Source of the DNA: Panorpa germanica
Taxonomy: Eukaryota > Arthropoda > Insecta > Mecoptera > Panorpidae
Length of the DNA: 64,000 bases
NCBI GenBank assembly: GCA_963678705.1
Contig: OY783216.1
Location: 14,055,818-14,119,817 of the forward strand
Direction of reading: 5' to 3'
The position numbers were made by a program, and so were the translations under genes. The notes under the pieces were generated by a model. The model was not told the DNA's origin. It saw only the letters and a list, made by a program, of their open reading frames with translations, and ran no database searches. Numbering within the stretch: position 1 is the stretch's first letter; each line of letters starts with the position of its first letter. Below, in pieces: positions 48,103-58,160 of this stretch.

Positions 48103-48259
48103 TAACCCTACACCATGTCCAGATGATCCAATTGTGAAAATTCGTTGGAGCCCTAATACAGATTCAACCAACATCCAAGTCTTCAACATAGACACTAACG
48201 TGTCCATGGGACCACATCCTCAACAGGAAGACATTGCGTTTTGGGATACACTGTGTTAA
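48103..48259 (+). CDS. Carboxylesterase terminal exon with stop codon
   Basis: Acceptor ATAATTTCAG precedes 48103. One base completes the Gly codon of the previous exon, giving the family junction 'FAKTG-NPTP'. The peptide continues DDPIVKIRWSPN and ends QQEDIAFWDTLC before TAA at 48257-48259. 'W.P......y..id......p...r..FWd.l' is the normal COE C-terminus, so the gene ends here in the usual way. The preceding intron contains the young copia element and a solo LTR. The six exons together give about 345 codons, against 550 or so for a full COE. Confidence 0.9.
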
Positions 48260-48347
48260 GTTAGTATTTCTATATTTCGTAGTCCATACGAAATATATGT
48301 GTACACATAAATATACTCGAATATACGTGAATGTTTGAGATATTATT

Positions 48348-48366
48348 AATAAATTTAGAAAATAAA
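48348..48366 (+). promoter_or_regulatory. Candidate polyadenylation signals of the COE gene
   Basis: Two AATAAA hexamers lie at 48348-48353 and 48361-48366, about 90-110 bases after the stop codon and in the correct orientation. The spacing suits a short 3' UTR. AATAAA is common by chance in such AT-rich DNA, so this is tentative. Confidence 0.45.
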
Positions 48367-51300
48367 TATCTCAAATATCATAAATTACGTTTTTTTTTAA
48401 ATATACAAACCTTACAAATAATTTTGACAAGAATCGTTTAAGATTCGTACCAATTGAAAAAAATCGGTTTTAAAAAATACTACAATTTACATAAAGGATT
48501 CATACAAAATCACTTGGTAGGATAACGAATACCGGCCATATACCACATAACTTTCATGTGTTATATGACATTTTATTCTTATTAGTTCTTCAATTTTTAA
48601 TATTTATGTTTTGTGCTATTATATAACTATACTCGTAAATACTTTATGTTTAGCCCTAAAACATTTCTGTGACCTACTACTTATAAGTAACTGTTCAAAA
48701 TCCTAAAATGGTATGCTGGGGCTAGCGGGATACTTGCCCCAGCCGGCTAATTTATTATATATCACAAGGATTGTCAGGAACAAAAAACTTTATTTCTTTT
48801 TCACAAATAAAAATGAGAAATAAAAAAGAAATTCGAAAAATTTGCAGTATATAGGGGGTGGAAGGAGGAGGCCGATCCTAAAAGCGGGACTGTGCTCCAA
48901 TGCCATGTTCTTGCTCAGGTTCAAAAGCATCGTAGATTGAAACACTATATCTATACTCTTTCTTAGTACTGGCTGTAATAAGCATGGCTTACGCACTTGC
49001 GCTATGCCTACCTTTGAAAATAACTTATCGGTGAATACAATTTATACAGGCGGAAGGCAATTCTGACAAGATTCAATTGACATCGGTAAAAGGTACTTGT
49101 AACTGGACATAATTGATATTGCCGGAATGTAATAGTGACTACATACAATTGAGTTCCACAAAAGGCAGTTATTACTGCAAATAATTGATTTTCTGTCGCT
49201 TGCAGTAGACCTTAAAGTAAATCCTCTTTGGAACTTTATTAATGTGAAAGGCCATCGTACATTGGGATCGTACTGTGTGCATAGTGGCGGCAATTCAAAC
49301 GATGCCACTGTACGCTGCTGATAAATCGAGCATTAAAAAGAGAACGCGTTATACTATATTCTCTTAGCAAAACACGTTTAAAAATTATTATAAATAACAT
49401 TGCCAATTGAAGTTGTTGTATGATAAATTGAAAAAATCTAATTGTTTATATAATAAAATAATAAATTACTTTCATTTTATTACATAAACCGTTTTATAAC
49501 TAGCATAGTGTTTTACACGAACCCTTTTTTATATGTGCTCTTCAGGATACCTAGTGTTAAAGAATGTAAAGAAGGAACAACTTCTGAAAGGAGGAAAAAG
49601 TGAAGATGACATATAGCGAACTCGTGATAGTGCTGGATAGACAAATTGGAAATGGAGGAAATACAAGGTGTGAAAAAGATAAGAGAAGGTATTACAAAGG
49701 AAAAGATAATAACGGCGGCAGAGATAGTGGTAAAGAAAAAACAATCAAGTACCTATGTATGCAGTTACATGGGAAAATTTTTTTTAATATTTTTATTTGT
49801 TAATTTAATTTATATTGCATTTTAATTTTATTATACTATTATTTTATATCATTGTTTTAATTGTGTGGTGTTTTATGCCAACGACGTCCTATGTGCCTAG
49901 ATCCATTACCAAAATCGGCAGTCAGTAAATTGCATTCGACGCTTTAACACCTAGGCAGACATATGACTGCATCCGACTCGTCAACATTGTATCAAAACGG
50001 TTTAATGAATCAGCGTTGGCTTGGTTGGAGTGCAGCTAGAAGTATAGTGTACCTTTTAATTAAAAGCAGCATTTTATTTGCATTCAGCGGAAGTTTCGTT
50101 CTTACAAGTTCATTGATGAATCTGTACGTTTTGGGTCCTTACTAGCCGCATTTGTTGGCATTTTTGATTTTTAATTGAAGAATTTTCCCACTTCTTTCCA
50201 GGTACGATCGAGCCAATTATTAGACGCTTATTGAAGAATCTTCCACAACTATTCAAGGTTCTGTTTAATCTAATAACCCACGAAATTGCAGGATCCCACT
50301 TCTTTTCATGGTCCTTTGAGAAAAGGCTAATATATGGGTTGCGGATATAGCGTAGATCCTAGCCCTAAGTTTTCGAGAAAGCTGAATATTCTTCAGAATT
50401 AGCCACAAAAGTACATCTACGAGCGCTGCTTTCACAAACTGCTACAAACATCCACAGGAATACAGCATTAACTAGTAACTAACTCCTAACAGCATCTTGA
50501 TGCAATAATACGTAGGAAAGACTGCCAGACTACAATCCCTCAGAACAATACATTCACTATCTAAGCGTTGCATTTACGTGACAGTAGATTTGTTGGCCTA
50601 TGGTTAACAGCTCTTTTATTCTTTCCAACATTTTTGCGTTTTATCATAGAGTGCTAATTTTTGTTCATTCACAGGAAGTTTTAGAATCGTGTATTCGGAT
50701 ATCTTTTCTTTGTTGAAAGTTCTATAGTATTTTCATGGGACTGTTTTCATCATTAGTTTTCAACCTGATATTTGATGCTACCCTCAATCTATTTCAAGTT
50801 GCATTTGTAAATAAAGAGAACTGTTTCTTATAATTGCATATAGTAAAACAGCGGCTAAGATTCAAATGCTTTTTTAACTCGAATATATTTGCACAACTTT
50901 TTACTAGCGCAATCCATATTACAGAATAGCAGATTTTAAAATATAGATAAACGATTTTACTTTGCAATCATAGATATTGGTAAAACAAAATCCCGTTTAA
51001 TGTATTACATTTTTTTGTATTGTTAGTTTAAATGAAATATTATATTATATATGATTATTTGTTAATTCCTTTTCAATTTATTAATAAATATCCATATTCA
51101 AGGTTTGAACTGGTTTGAACGTTCTGTTGCCAGCGTTTTAACATCATCATGACTAAGTCTTATATTGAATAAAGCATTTAAATTAGTAAGTGACCTGCAA
51201 TTTCCTGTTATATTTTTTCTCCTATATTTTTACATGCAGTATTATCCTTATTAATTATATAAGGTATGTTTTTCTTTTCTATATGTCAATTTGATGAGTG

Positions 51301-51640
51301 AATGACCAAATAGTCAGAATTTCTATAAATTGCATTGATACCCTATCTTAATAATTCTATTGTAAAAGTAATTAATATTTGTTTTTTCTATTCTACTAGA
51401 AGCATAGTAGTGTGACGTTACAATCTATTCAGTTTATTTTCTATGCATTGTTCTGATAGTGATAGTGTGTTCTGGTTGACGTTTATATTTAAACAGATTG
51501 TATGAATTCAGTATAATATCAATTTATTATAAAGAAATTATTTGTTATTTTTTATTATAAAATCATTATTCCATATTATTTAAATTTTGTATAAAATATA
51601 TTTTATTATTCGTTTAAAATGACATTGGTAGAAAAGCTTC
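48367..51640. other. DNA downstream of the COE gene, no gene recognised
   Basis: Mostly AT-rich. More balanced patches at about 48700-49320 and 49860-50560 may be decayed transposons, but no domain was recognised. A small inverted repeat, CTGGGGC...GCCCCAG at about 48717-48743, could form a hairpin. Confidence 0.35.
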
Positions 51641-51804
51641 AATGGGCAGTGTAATGATTCTAGTAGTATGTCTGAAATCTAGTAGTATTAGATTTCATTA
51701 TTATGATACAAAAACAAAATATCACTAGTCAAATTATATCTGATTAAATCTTATAGAAGTGAATCTTAAGTATTATTTTTACATTTTAATCAGATATAAT
51801 TCAA

Positions 51805-53340
51805 ATGTCAAATCCTCTAAAACCGGAAAAATTTCAAACAGATCCCAATTCAAATACTGCAACAAGAGAATGGATATATTGGTTGAAAACTTTCGAAAAA
51901 TTTCTGGAAACCGTAGAAAATCCTGATTCATTGAAACTCCTGGTAAATCATATTTCTTTTAGTATATACGAATATATAGCTGACTGCAAAACATATGAAA
52001 ATGCCATTAACGCCTTACAACTAATTTATCAAAAACCAATAAATAAAATTTACGCTCGACACTTACTAGCCACGAGACGGCAACAACCAAATGAAACACT
52101 GGATAAATATTTAAGAAGTCTCAGACAAGTAGCAAATGATTGTAATTTTAAAGCTGTAACTTTGGAGACCAACAGGGATGAGTTTATAAGAGACAGTTTT
52201 ATAAATGGTGTAATTTCTACAACAATTAGACAACGGTTACTAGAAAATACTACCCTAACGCTACAAGTTGCCTATGATCAGGCACGAGCTATGGAAGATG
52301 CTCAACTCTATTCTCAGTCTTACGATACTCCTGTACACAGTACGAATGCTGTTTTACAGGAAAACATTATCATCAAGAAACAGATGCCAAAAAATGATGT
52401 TATAGTAGCTGCCGCTTCTCAAAAATGTTATTTTTGCGGGAATATTAAGCACAACAGAAACGTTTGTCCTGCTAAAGAATCCATATGTAGAAAATGTGGA
52501 AAGGTAGGGCATTATGCAAAAGTATGTCGATCCTCCTCTACGTTATATAAAGGAGAAACTACTTCTCATAAACGATTATCAGCAATAACATCTGTTGCTA
52601 CTTGTAAACAGTTATCTCCTGCTATAACTACAATTAAGATGGATGGTATACTCACTGACGCTTTAATAGATACTGGAAGCTCTGAAAGCTTTATCAATGC
52701 GGATTTAGCAAATCAGAGGAAACTAAAAGTTATCCCTTGTACTGGGAATGTCTACATGGCTTCTACATCATTACAGTCGAGTATATTTGGATACTGTAAT
52801 GTTGAAATAGAAATGTTAGGGAATATATATACAGGAATCAAGCTATCGGTAATGAAAGAATTATGTACCGATATTATATTAGGAAATGACTTCCTCAAGC
52901 AACATAACTCGGTGTGCATAAAATTTGGAGGAACCAAATCTGATCTAAATATTTGTGGATTAACTTCCATCAAGATATCTTTCTCATCATTATTCGCTAA
53001 TTTGACTCCTGATTGTCGGCCAATAGCTATTAAATCAAGACGCTATAGTGAAGCCGATAAGAAATTTATTAAGGCTGAAATAGAAAAATTACTCAAGGAA
53101 AGAATTATAGAAACTAGTGATTCTCCATGGCGAGCACAAGTTTTAGTCACATCTAATGAACATCACAAGAAACGCATGGTAGTTGATTATTCTAGAACAA
53201 TTAATCGGTTCACTCTTTTGGATGCCTACCCACTACCCAAAATAGACGAAATTGTTGGTAAGGTTGCTAAATATAATATATTCAGTACCCTTGATTTGAA
53301 AAGCGCCTACCATCAAGTTTTAATAAAGAAAGAAGAATGA
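51805..53340 (+). CDS. Ty3 Gag-protease-RT (N-terminal part), 511 aa to TGA
   Basis: Capsid-like residues 1-200 (REWIYWLKTFEKFLE, LDKYLRSLRQVANDC) are followed by CCHC knuckles CYFCGNIKHNRNVC and CRKCGKVGHYAKVC. Next come a retropepsin with ALIDTGSSESFI and ILGNDFL, then RT motifs KRMVVDYSRTINRF, LLDAYPLPKIDEIV and FSTLDLKSAYHQV (motif A, catalytic Asp). The TGA after KKEE replaces a residue just before YTAFEA and is one base from CGA or TGG. The reading frame resumes at once in phase, so this is probably a point mutation rather than programmed termination. Confidence 0.9.
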   Translation: MSNPLKPEKFQTDPNSNTATREWIYWLKTFEKFLETVENPDSLKLLVNHISFSIYEYIADCKTYENAINALQLIYQKPINKIYARHLLATRRQQPNETLDKYLRSLRQVANDCNFKAVTLETNRDEFIRDSFINGVISTTIRQRLLENTTLTLQVAYDQARAMEDAQLYSQSYDTPVHSTNAVLQENIIIKKQMPKNDVIVAAASQKCYFCGNIKHNRNVCPAKESICRKCGKVGHYAKVCRSSSTLYKGETTSHKRLSAITSVATCKQLSPAITTIKMDGILTDALIDTGSSESFINADLANQRKLKVIPCTGNVYMASTSLQSSIFGYCNVEIEMLGNIYTGIKLSVMKELCTDIILGNDFLKQHNSVCIKFGGTKSDLNICGLTSIKISFSSLFANLTPDCRPIAIKSRRYSEADKKFIKAEIEKLLKERIIETSDSPWRAQVLVTSNEHHKKRMVVDYSRTINRFTLLDAYPLPKIDEIVGKVAKYNIFSTLDLKSAYHQVLIKKEE

Positions 53341-54531
53341 AAGTATACGGCATTCGAGGCTTGCAATAATTTATACCAATTTCGTCGCATACCTTTTGGA
53401 GTAACTAATGGTTTAGCCAGTTTTCAAAGAACTATTGATAAGATAATACAAACAGAACATCTTAAAGATACTTACGCTTACTTTGACGATGTAACTGTTT
53501 GTGGACATACTCAGGAAGAACATGATAAAAATTTACAGAAATTTCTTAATGCAGCAAAGAAATTTGGCATAACATTAAATGAAGAGAAATGTACTTACTA
53601 TGTAACTACAATCAATCTATTAGGATATACTATAACAAATAAAACGATTAAACCGGATTCTGATCGATTTAAACCCTTAGAAAAGTTACAACCTCCTTTA
53701 GATATAGCATCATTACGTAGGATTATTGGATTATTTGCATATCACTCTAAGTGGATACCTAATTTTTCAAAGAAAATTCAGCCACTAGTACAAAATAAAT
53801 CCTTCCCAATGACTCCTGACCTAATAGAAGCTTTCGAAAATTTGAAAAATGATGTTAGGAACTCTTTAGTGATGCCTATAGAAGATAACGTTTCCTTTGT
53901 TGTAGAAACTGACGCTTCTGATAAAGCTATCGCTACTACACTAAACCAGTCTGGAAGACCAATTGCTTTCTTCTCAAGAACATTGTCAGCAAGTGAGAGA
54001 AGACATTCAGCAATTGAAAAAGAAGCATATGCTATCGTTGAATTATTAAGGAAATGGAGACATTATCTTATAGGAAATCGATTTCAATTAGTTACTGACC
54101 AAAAGTCAGTATCATTTATGTTTATTAATAAAAGGGCTAATAAAATTAAAAATGACAAAATAATGAGATGGCGACTTGAGTTATCATGTTACAACTACGA
54201 AATAATTTACCGTCCTGGTAAAGATAATCTAGCAGCTGATACTTTTGTCAGAATATGTGGCTTTACCTCAGGATATCAAAATTTCTCAAGGTACTGTGGT
54301 ACTACTACACCAAACGATACACTAATCAATCTACATGAAAATCTATGTCATCCTGGAGTTACAACGATGGCGCATTACATACGATGCCGAAATCTATCTT
54401 ACTCTGTAGAGGAAATTAAAAAAATGACAGCTTTATGTAAAGTATGTGCAGAACTGAAACCCAGATTTCATAAAAATGATTCAGGGAAACTTATTAAAGC
54501 TACTTCCCCTTTCGAAAAGCATAGACTTTAA
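53341..54531 (+). pseudogene. Ty3 RT, RNase H and integrase N-terminus (continues after the TGA)
   Basis: Same frame as the upstream part. It begins KYTAFEACNNLYQFRRIPFG, contains the intact catalytic box TYAYFDDVTVCG (about 53465-53500), and then RNase H (VVETDASDKAIATTL, SRTLSASERRHS, LVTDQKSVSFMF). The integrase zinc region includes HENLCHPG and CKVCAELKPRF. It ends at a false stop after SPFEKHRL because of a frameshift near 54520. Enzymatic residues are conserved up to that point. Confidence 0.87.
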
Positions 54532-54985
54532 AGGGCCAATACCATCAGCTTCAAGAAGCAAATACATGCTAACAATTATAGATGAATATTCTAGTTTTCC
54601 CTTTGCCTTTTCATGTTCTGATATGACGTCATCTACTGTGAAGAAATGCCTTCAAAACGTATTTGACATCTTTGGCATGCCTTCCTTTATACATTCAGAT
54701 AAAGGATCTTTATTCATGTCACAGGATTTAAAAGTCTACTTACATGCCAGAGGAATTGCTACTAGCAATACTACTCCTTACAACCCTCAAGGGAATAGAC
54801 AAGTTAAACGATATAATGGCATTATTTGGAAAGCGGTAACATTATTGTTAAAATCGACAAATACGCCAATTACGCAATGGGAAACAGTACTCAACACAGC
54901 TTTACATTACATACGATCTCTATTATGTACTGCTACCAATGCTCCACACGAACGTTTTGACTATCCTTTTTTTTCTCTAAATATT
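54505..54985 (+). pseudogene. Ty3 integrase core, frameshifted and truncated
   Basis: In the next frame, SIDFKGPIP (catalytic Asp), IHSDKGSLFMSQ (second Asp) and TTPYNPQGNRQVKRYNG follow. The last should carry the catalytic Glu (family 'NGQ.ER.N'), but here that position reads Lys (QVKRY). This suggests an inactivating change. The coding match stops after TNAPHERF near 54963. No C-terminal domain or LTR follows. Confidence 0.8.
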
Positions 54986-55480
54986 GCTTTATCTTATCCA
55001 GGGCTCGTCGGGCACTTTGCCTTTACTCCTTGTGTTATAACTATGTCTAAATTCCTCTGAGCTCCCATTCGCGGGCCTGACCTGTGGGTTTACCGACTCG
55101 TTCTCCTCATCCGTTCCGTCCGATTGTTCGGATTCGCTGTCTGCTTCGCTGGACTCTGTGTCACTGTCTGGGCCTGTCTGTAACATACTCTCTTGGCTGA
55201 TCTCTTCGGTACCGCGAATCGGGCTACCCCTATTTCCGAGAGCGCCATATGCAATCGGGATCTCTTCCGTTTCGCTTTCATCTGGATTGAGGTTCTCCTT
55301 TCCCTGCATTCTACTATAGTCCCCTTTGAATAACTTCAGACGATCTACATGTACGGTCTGCACATTAGTTCCATATATCTCTCTGATTATAGCCGTCACT
55401 TTAGTGATCATATCCATCACCCTGTACGGACCAACCCAGGGTTTACTTAACTTTCTTGTTTGGCCGGATTTTAACGCAAC
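54986..55480 (-). pseudogene. Ty3 Pol C-terminal tail
   Basis: In phase with the preceding frame across a TAA. It has TRKLSKPWVGPY, the end strand of the integrase C-terminal domain, then NVQTVHVDRLKLFKGD. An acidic, Ser-rich tail follows (SDTESSEADSESEQSDGTDE) and the terminal HSYNTRSKGKVPDEPW. This is the usual end of such Ty3 polyproteins. The following stop lies within a few bases of the junction with the plus-strand Ty3 element. Confidence 0.8.
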
Positions 55481-57390
55481 TTATTTTAACAATACCACAT
55501 CACCCATTTTAATAATAACGGGCTTTGTTTTTTTGTTGTACTGCTTCTCCTGTTTTTCCCTGGCGATTTCCGTTAGTTCCTTACACAATTTGTAAGCCAG
55601 TTTTAGCCTACGCAGTACCTGTTCTGCATAATTTGTCTCTAGATTGTAACACGGTTTACTGGGCCTGGTGATTTCTTCCAATGGTAGTATCGCGTCCCTG
55701 CCATAGTTTAAAAAGAAAGGTGTTTCTTTAATCGCCGAGTGTACCGACGTATTATAGGCGAATATAGCTAGTGGTAAGTGGTCTTCCCACTCCGCGGTAT
55801 CTTTCTCTATATAGTGTGACAGATATGTTTTTATTGTTCGGTGGCTTTTCTCAACTAGCCCGTTGCAATTAGGCCTATAAGCTGTTGTGCCCAGTTTTTT
55901 AATCCCTAGCCTCTCGCACACCTTTTTGAAAACTTCCGACATGAAATTACTGCCCCTGTCGGACAGCATCCTTTGCGGTATCCCCTGTACACAAATTATA
56001 TTTTCGACGAACGCGCGTGCAACTGTTTCTGCAGACTGGTCTAATAATGGTACCGCCGTTAAATACCGTGTAAACGCATCCTGGTATGTTAGTATGTACC
56101 GTGAGCCTCGGGATCCCTGAGGCAAAGGTCCTACTATATCTATGTGAGTCATTTGTCCGGGTTTGGACCATACCTGAAAGCGCTGTAATGGCCCTTTTCG
56201 CAAATGCGGGTTCGTCTTCTTTTGTTGACACGACACACACTCCTCGCAATATTTTTTGATTTCTTTTCCCATACCTTCCCATACAAACGCTCTATTTATT
56301 CTGTCTTTTGTTCTATCTCCGCCACCATGGCCAGAGATAGGTAAGTCGTGATAGGTTAATAATATTTTAGGTATCATTGACCTCGGTGCTACAATCCGTT
56401 CGTGTCTATTTTTCCCGGCTGTTTCATATAACACACCCCTAGCGTCCAATAAATATTCTCTGGTTTCGATGTTATTGACTTTATCTATCAGCGATTTAAT
56501 ATTCGGGTCTCTTCTTTGTTCAGTACGTATGTATGAAAAATCCCATAGAGGCTCTTCTTCTTCCGCCCTTTTATTTGTAACGTTATTAATTAGGACCCTT
56601 GATAAAGCGTCGTCATTTTGATTTTGAGCTCGGGGTTTATGAACTATTTCGAAGTCATAATCAGCTAACGTCAAACTCCATCTCGCCAGCCTACTTTTGT
56701 GTGGATCTTTTATATTCATGAGCCACACTAACGCCCTGTGATCCGTGTATATCGTAAATTTTTTCCCATATAAGTATTGTCTGAACTTCTGGATAGCCCA
56801 TATGACTGCTAAACACTCCTGCTCTGTCACACTGTAGTTCCGTTCCGCCTGTATCAACTGTCTACTTGCGTACGCGATAGGGTGTTGAATTTTCCTATAT
56901 TCTTGACTCAATACGGCCCCAACTGCGACCCCGGAGGCGTCCACTGTTAACACAAATTCTTTACTAAAATCGGGATGCTTCAAAATTGGTTCTTTTATCA
57001 GTTCGTTTTTAAGCGTCTGGAATCCTCGTTCTTGTTCCGCCCCCCATATAAATGGTTCGTCCTTATGGGTCAGTGCTGTTAACGGTTTTGCGATTGTAGA
57101 ATAATTTTTAATTAACCGTCTATAAAATCCTGTTAAGCCCAAGAACCCTCTAACTTCTTTGACATTCTTCGGTTGTGGGAATTTGACTACTGCCTCTATT
57201 TTATCTGGATTTGCCCTAGTGCCCGCTTCGTTTATAATGTGGCCTAGATATTGTACCTCCGGGTGTGCAATTTTGCATTTCGAAGCTTTCAAAGATAGAT
57301 TCGCCTTTCGTAGTCTGTCGAATACCTCCTTTATGTGTGCGATATGGACATCTATGTCCCCTTTACTGAATATAATGATATCGTCCAGTC
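55481..57390 (-). CDS. Ty3 RT thumb, RNase H and integrase (long open part)
   Basis: Numbering from 57292: RT end KCKIAHPEVQYLGHIINEAG; connection 40-100; RNase H LTVDASGVAVGAVLSQ (D118), YASRQLIQAERNYSVTE, IYTDHRALVWLMN; integrase zinc site H315, H322, C352, C355; catalytic triad D385 (THIDIVGPL), D445 (LSDRGSNF) and E481 (NGLVEKSHRT), all present. About 600 codons remain open, ending at TAA 55481-55483. The frame continues past this stop into the C-terminal tail, so it is probably a point mutation. Integrase and RNase H look competent; RT does not. Confidence 0.9.
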
Positions 57391-58160
57391 AGTCCGGATA
57401 ACGCCAGATTCATTAATCTTTGGAACGTGTATGACGACGAAGCTAGCCCCATTGGCATTTTCTTAAATTGATATCTGCAGTTTGGTGTGTTAAACGCGGT
57501 ATATTGTCGGCTTTCCGCTGCCATTCCCACCTGGAAATATCCGCTGAACAAATCTAAAGTTGTATACCAGTTTGAACTTCCCAACTAGTCAAGTGTGTCC
57601 GTTAAAATAGGAAGTGGGAAATAGTCCTTTTTTGTTATTTTATTTAAGGCTCGGTAGTCTATACAAATGCGGTATTGTTTCGTGCCATCCTGACTTTTCT
57701 TTTCTACTAATACTACTGGGAACCCCTAAGGTGATTGACTTGGTTCAATAATATCTTGAGCTAGCATTTGGTCTAATTCTGTTTTCAAAAATTCCACCTG
57801 TGCGTACGGCACACGATATGGGGGTTTACAAATGGGTGTTTCATCCTCCACGATTATTTTATGTTCGACTAATGTTGTGGTCGATAACGGTTTGGTTTTA
57901 TCAGCAAATATGTCACTATACTCGGTTATCATCTGTTCGACTTTCAACTTGTCATCCCTATCCAAATGTGATACATCTATTTTATTTATGATGTCTTTAC
58001 TAAGGGATATTTGTGGTCCATTTATTTTGCCAGGCTCTCTGCATTGCCTCATTATTTCTGTTAGAGCAGCTTGCTCCTGTTTTGATAATGCTGATGTATT
58101 AACTTCCGGTAGTGAGATCGAACATATCTCGTTTATGGGTTGTTTGCTAACACTTGATAC
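57363..58160 (-). pseudogene. Ty3 reverse transcriptase N-terminal half with stops and a lesion at YxDD
   Basis: Same frame as the upstream Pol part. Contains KVEQMITEYSDIFADKTKPL, ICKPPYRVPYAQVEF, then TAG at 57726-57728, VVLVEKKSQDGTKQYRICID, TAG at 57585-57587, and NWYTTLDLFSGYFQVGM (motif A), MPMGLASSSYTFQRLMN (motif B). At about 57390 the frame shifts exactly where the YxDD box should be. The residues before LDDIIIF are lost, and LDDIIIFSKGDIDVH is found only in the next frame. A deletion of roughly 14-17 bases would explain this. Confidence 0.85.

Larger units (their letters stand above)
51805..54985 (+). mobile_element. Ty3/gypsy element (plus strand), nearly intact coding region, truncated 3' end
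   Basis: Gag, protease, RT and RNase H share one frame interrupted by a single TGA at 53338-53340. Integrase continues after a frameshift near 54520 and ends abruptly near 54985 against another Ty3 element on the opposite strand. The region 51100-51800 may include a 5' LTR and leader, but its borders were not found. The low number of lesions indicates a fairly young insertion. The structure (single Gag-Pol, two CCHC knuckles, DTGS protease) is that of K02A2.6-like insect Ty3 elements. Confidence 0.88.

Noticed and set aside
49042-49308. 88-codon minus-strand open frame in a GC-balanced patch
   Set aside because: No recognisable domain in either strand; could be a transposon scrap, but nothing supports a call.
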